From assembly GCA_002347285.1 (NCBI GenBank), contig DDXW01000065.1:1-6132 (forward strand): a DNA stretch of 6,132 nt, written 5' to 3'. Within the stretch, counting starts at the first letter, position 1; each line of letters begins with the position of its first letter. Shown piece after piece: positions 5,955 to 6,132 of this stretch. The notes under the pieces were generated by a model. It was not told where the DNA came from and did not search any database. It saw nothing but the letters and a program-made list of their open reading frames with translations. Source of the DNA: Rhodocyclaceae bacterium UBA2250 (GTDB taxonomy: Bacteria; Pseudomonadota; Gammaproteobacteria; Burkholderiales; Rhodocyclaceae). Position numbers and translations under genes: made by a program.

Positions 5955-6132
5955 AAGCCTGACGGGCTTCGAAGGGTGACATGAAGCCCAGTTTTTCGAG
6001 ACGCCAATGGCGATTGTAGCGATCTTTGAACGCGGTGACGGCGACGCGCACCTCTTCGACGTTCTTGAAGATACGGCCGTGGATCGCCTGTTCCTTCAGC
6101 GTCCGGTTGAAGCGCTCGGCGACGCCGTTGGT
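5932..6132 (-). CDS. IS3-family transposase, C-terminal 66 residues (partial)
   Basis: The reading frame enters at the window edge and ends at a TGA at 5932-5934. It begins TNGVAERFNRTLKEQ, the stretch that holds the catalytic Glu of the IS3 DDE triad (the E in VAERF) in the retroviral-integrase-like core. It continues through KNVEEVRVAVTAFKDRYN and RHWRLEKLGFMSPFEAR to the end, which is the usual C-terminal pattern of IS3 OrfB proteins. There is no stop or shift in the visible portion. The two catalytic aspartates, the helix-turn-helix OrfA and the programmed frameshift region are beyond the window, so activity cannot be judged. Confidence 0.92.
   Translation of the reverse strand, partial: TNGVAERFNRTLKEQAIHGRIFKNVEEVRVAVTAFKDRYNRHWRLEKLGFMSPFEARQAYAMRKAA

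Larger units (their letters stand above)
5895..6132 (-). mobile_element. IS3-family insertion sequence, 3' end (partial)
   Basis: The window ends inside an insertion sequence. It contains the C-terminal part of a DDE transposase and, beyond its stop, a 37-base tail ending in a sequence with the 5'-TG...CA-3' ends typical of IS3 elements. The boundary is placed at 5895, where the plus strand reads TGTACCGGCTCGGATTG, and the coiled-coil gene homology begins immediately to its left. The other end, the upstream orfA and the matching target duplication lie outside the window. The element is co-oriented with the operon it interrupts. Confidence 0.87.

Noticed and set aside
4649..5984. Several long plus-strand frames opposite the protease and coiled-coil genes.
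   Set aside because: They are low-complexity shadows (Leu/Ala/Arg or Ser/Arg runs mirroring the coiled-coil codons) without motifs or plausible starts.
1..6132. tRNA, rRNA, CRISPR arrays or riboswitches.
   Set aside because: No cloverleaf-like, regularly repeated or recognisable leader structures were seen by eye. The window is almost wholly coding or former coding sequence.

Overview
The window is GC-rich and densely coding. It looks like a betaproteobacterium, plausibly of the Rhodocyclales, though that is inference. The supporting points are a DsbC with a CPFC active site, a LapG/LapD-type biofilm pair, a polyprenyl-phosphate glucose phosphotransferase, and a CPBP membrane protease resembling those linked to exosortase/PEP-CTERM systems.

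Layout. On the plus strand, 90-1487 is an intact WcaJ-type initiating glycosyltransferase for exopolysaccharide synthesis. Its stop overlaps the stop of a converging minus-strand gene by 7 bases. Everything else runs on the minus strand as one tightly packed cluster, read from right to left: a periplasmic coiled-coil protein (5292-5954), a CPBP intramembrane protease (4586-5338), the disulfide isomerase dsbC (3858-4556), lapG (3302-3830) and lapD (1481-3280). Junctions are a 47-base overlap or gaps of 21-29 bases, so a five-gene operon is likely. The right edge (5895-6132) is the 3' end of an IS3-family insertion sequence, with the last 66 residues of its transposase and a terminal inverted repeat.

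Main observation. The c-di-GMP-controlled adhesin-release pair at the end of the operon is broken. lapG is frameshifted just before its catalytic His and has no visible signal peptide. lapD is out of frame in its middle third: one break coincides with apparent loss of about half of the HAMP domain, and the other looks like a single-base slip in a G run. The neighbouring wcaJ, dsbC and CPBP genes read cleanly. The IS sits exactly at the head of the operon, where it has removed the start of the coiled-coil gene and probably separated the operon from its promoter. The reading frame continues into the IS end and would give a chimeric but plausible signal peptide.

Working together (inference). The intact genes point to surface polysaccharide and exported-protein maturation. 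LapG/LapD would have controlled surface retention of a large adhesin. Their decay, possibly after the IS insertion, would uncouple adhesin retention from c-di-GMP. Assembly error at the frameshifts cannot be excluded from the sequence alone, least of all for the two small ones.
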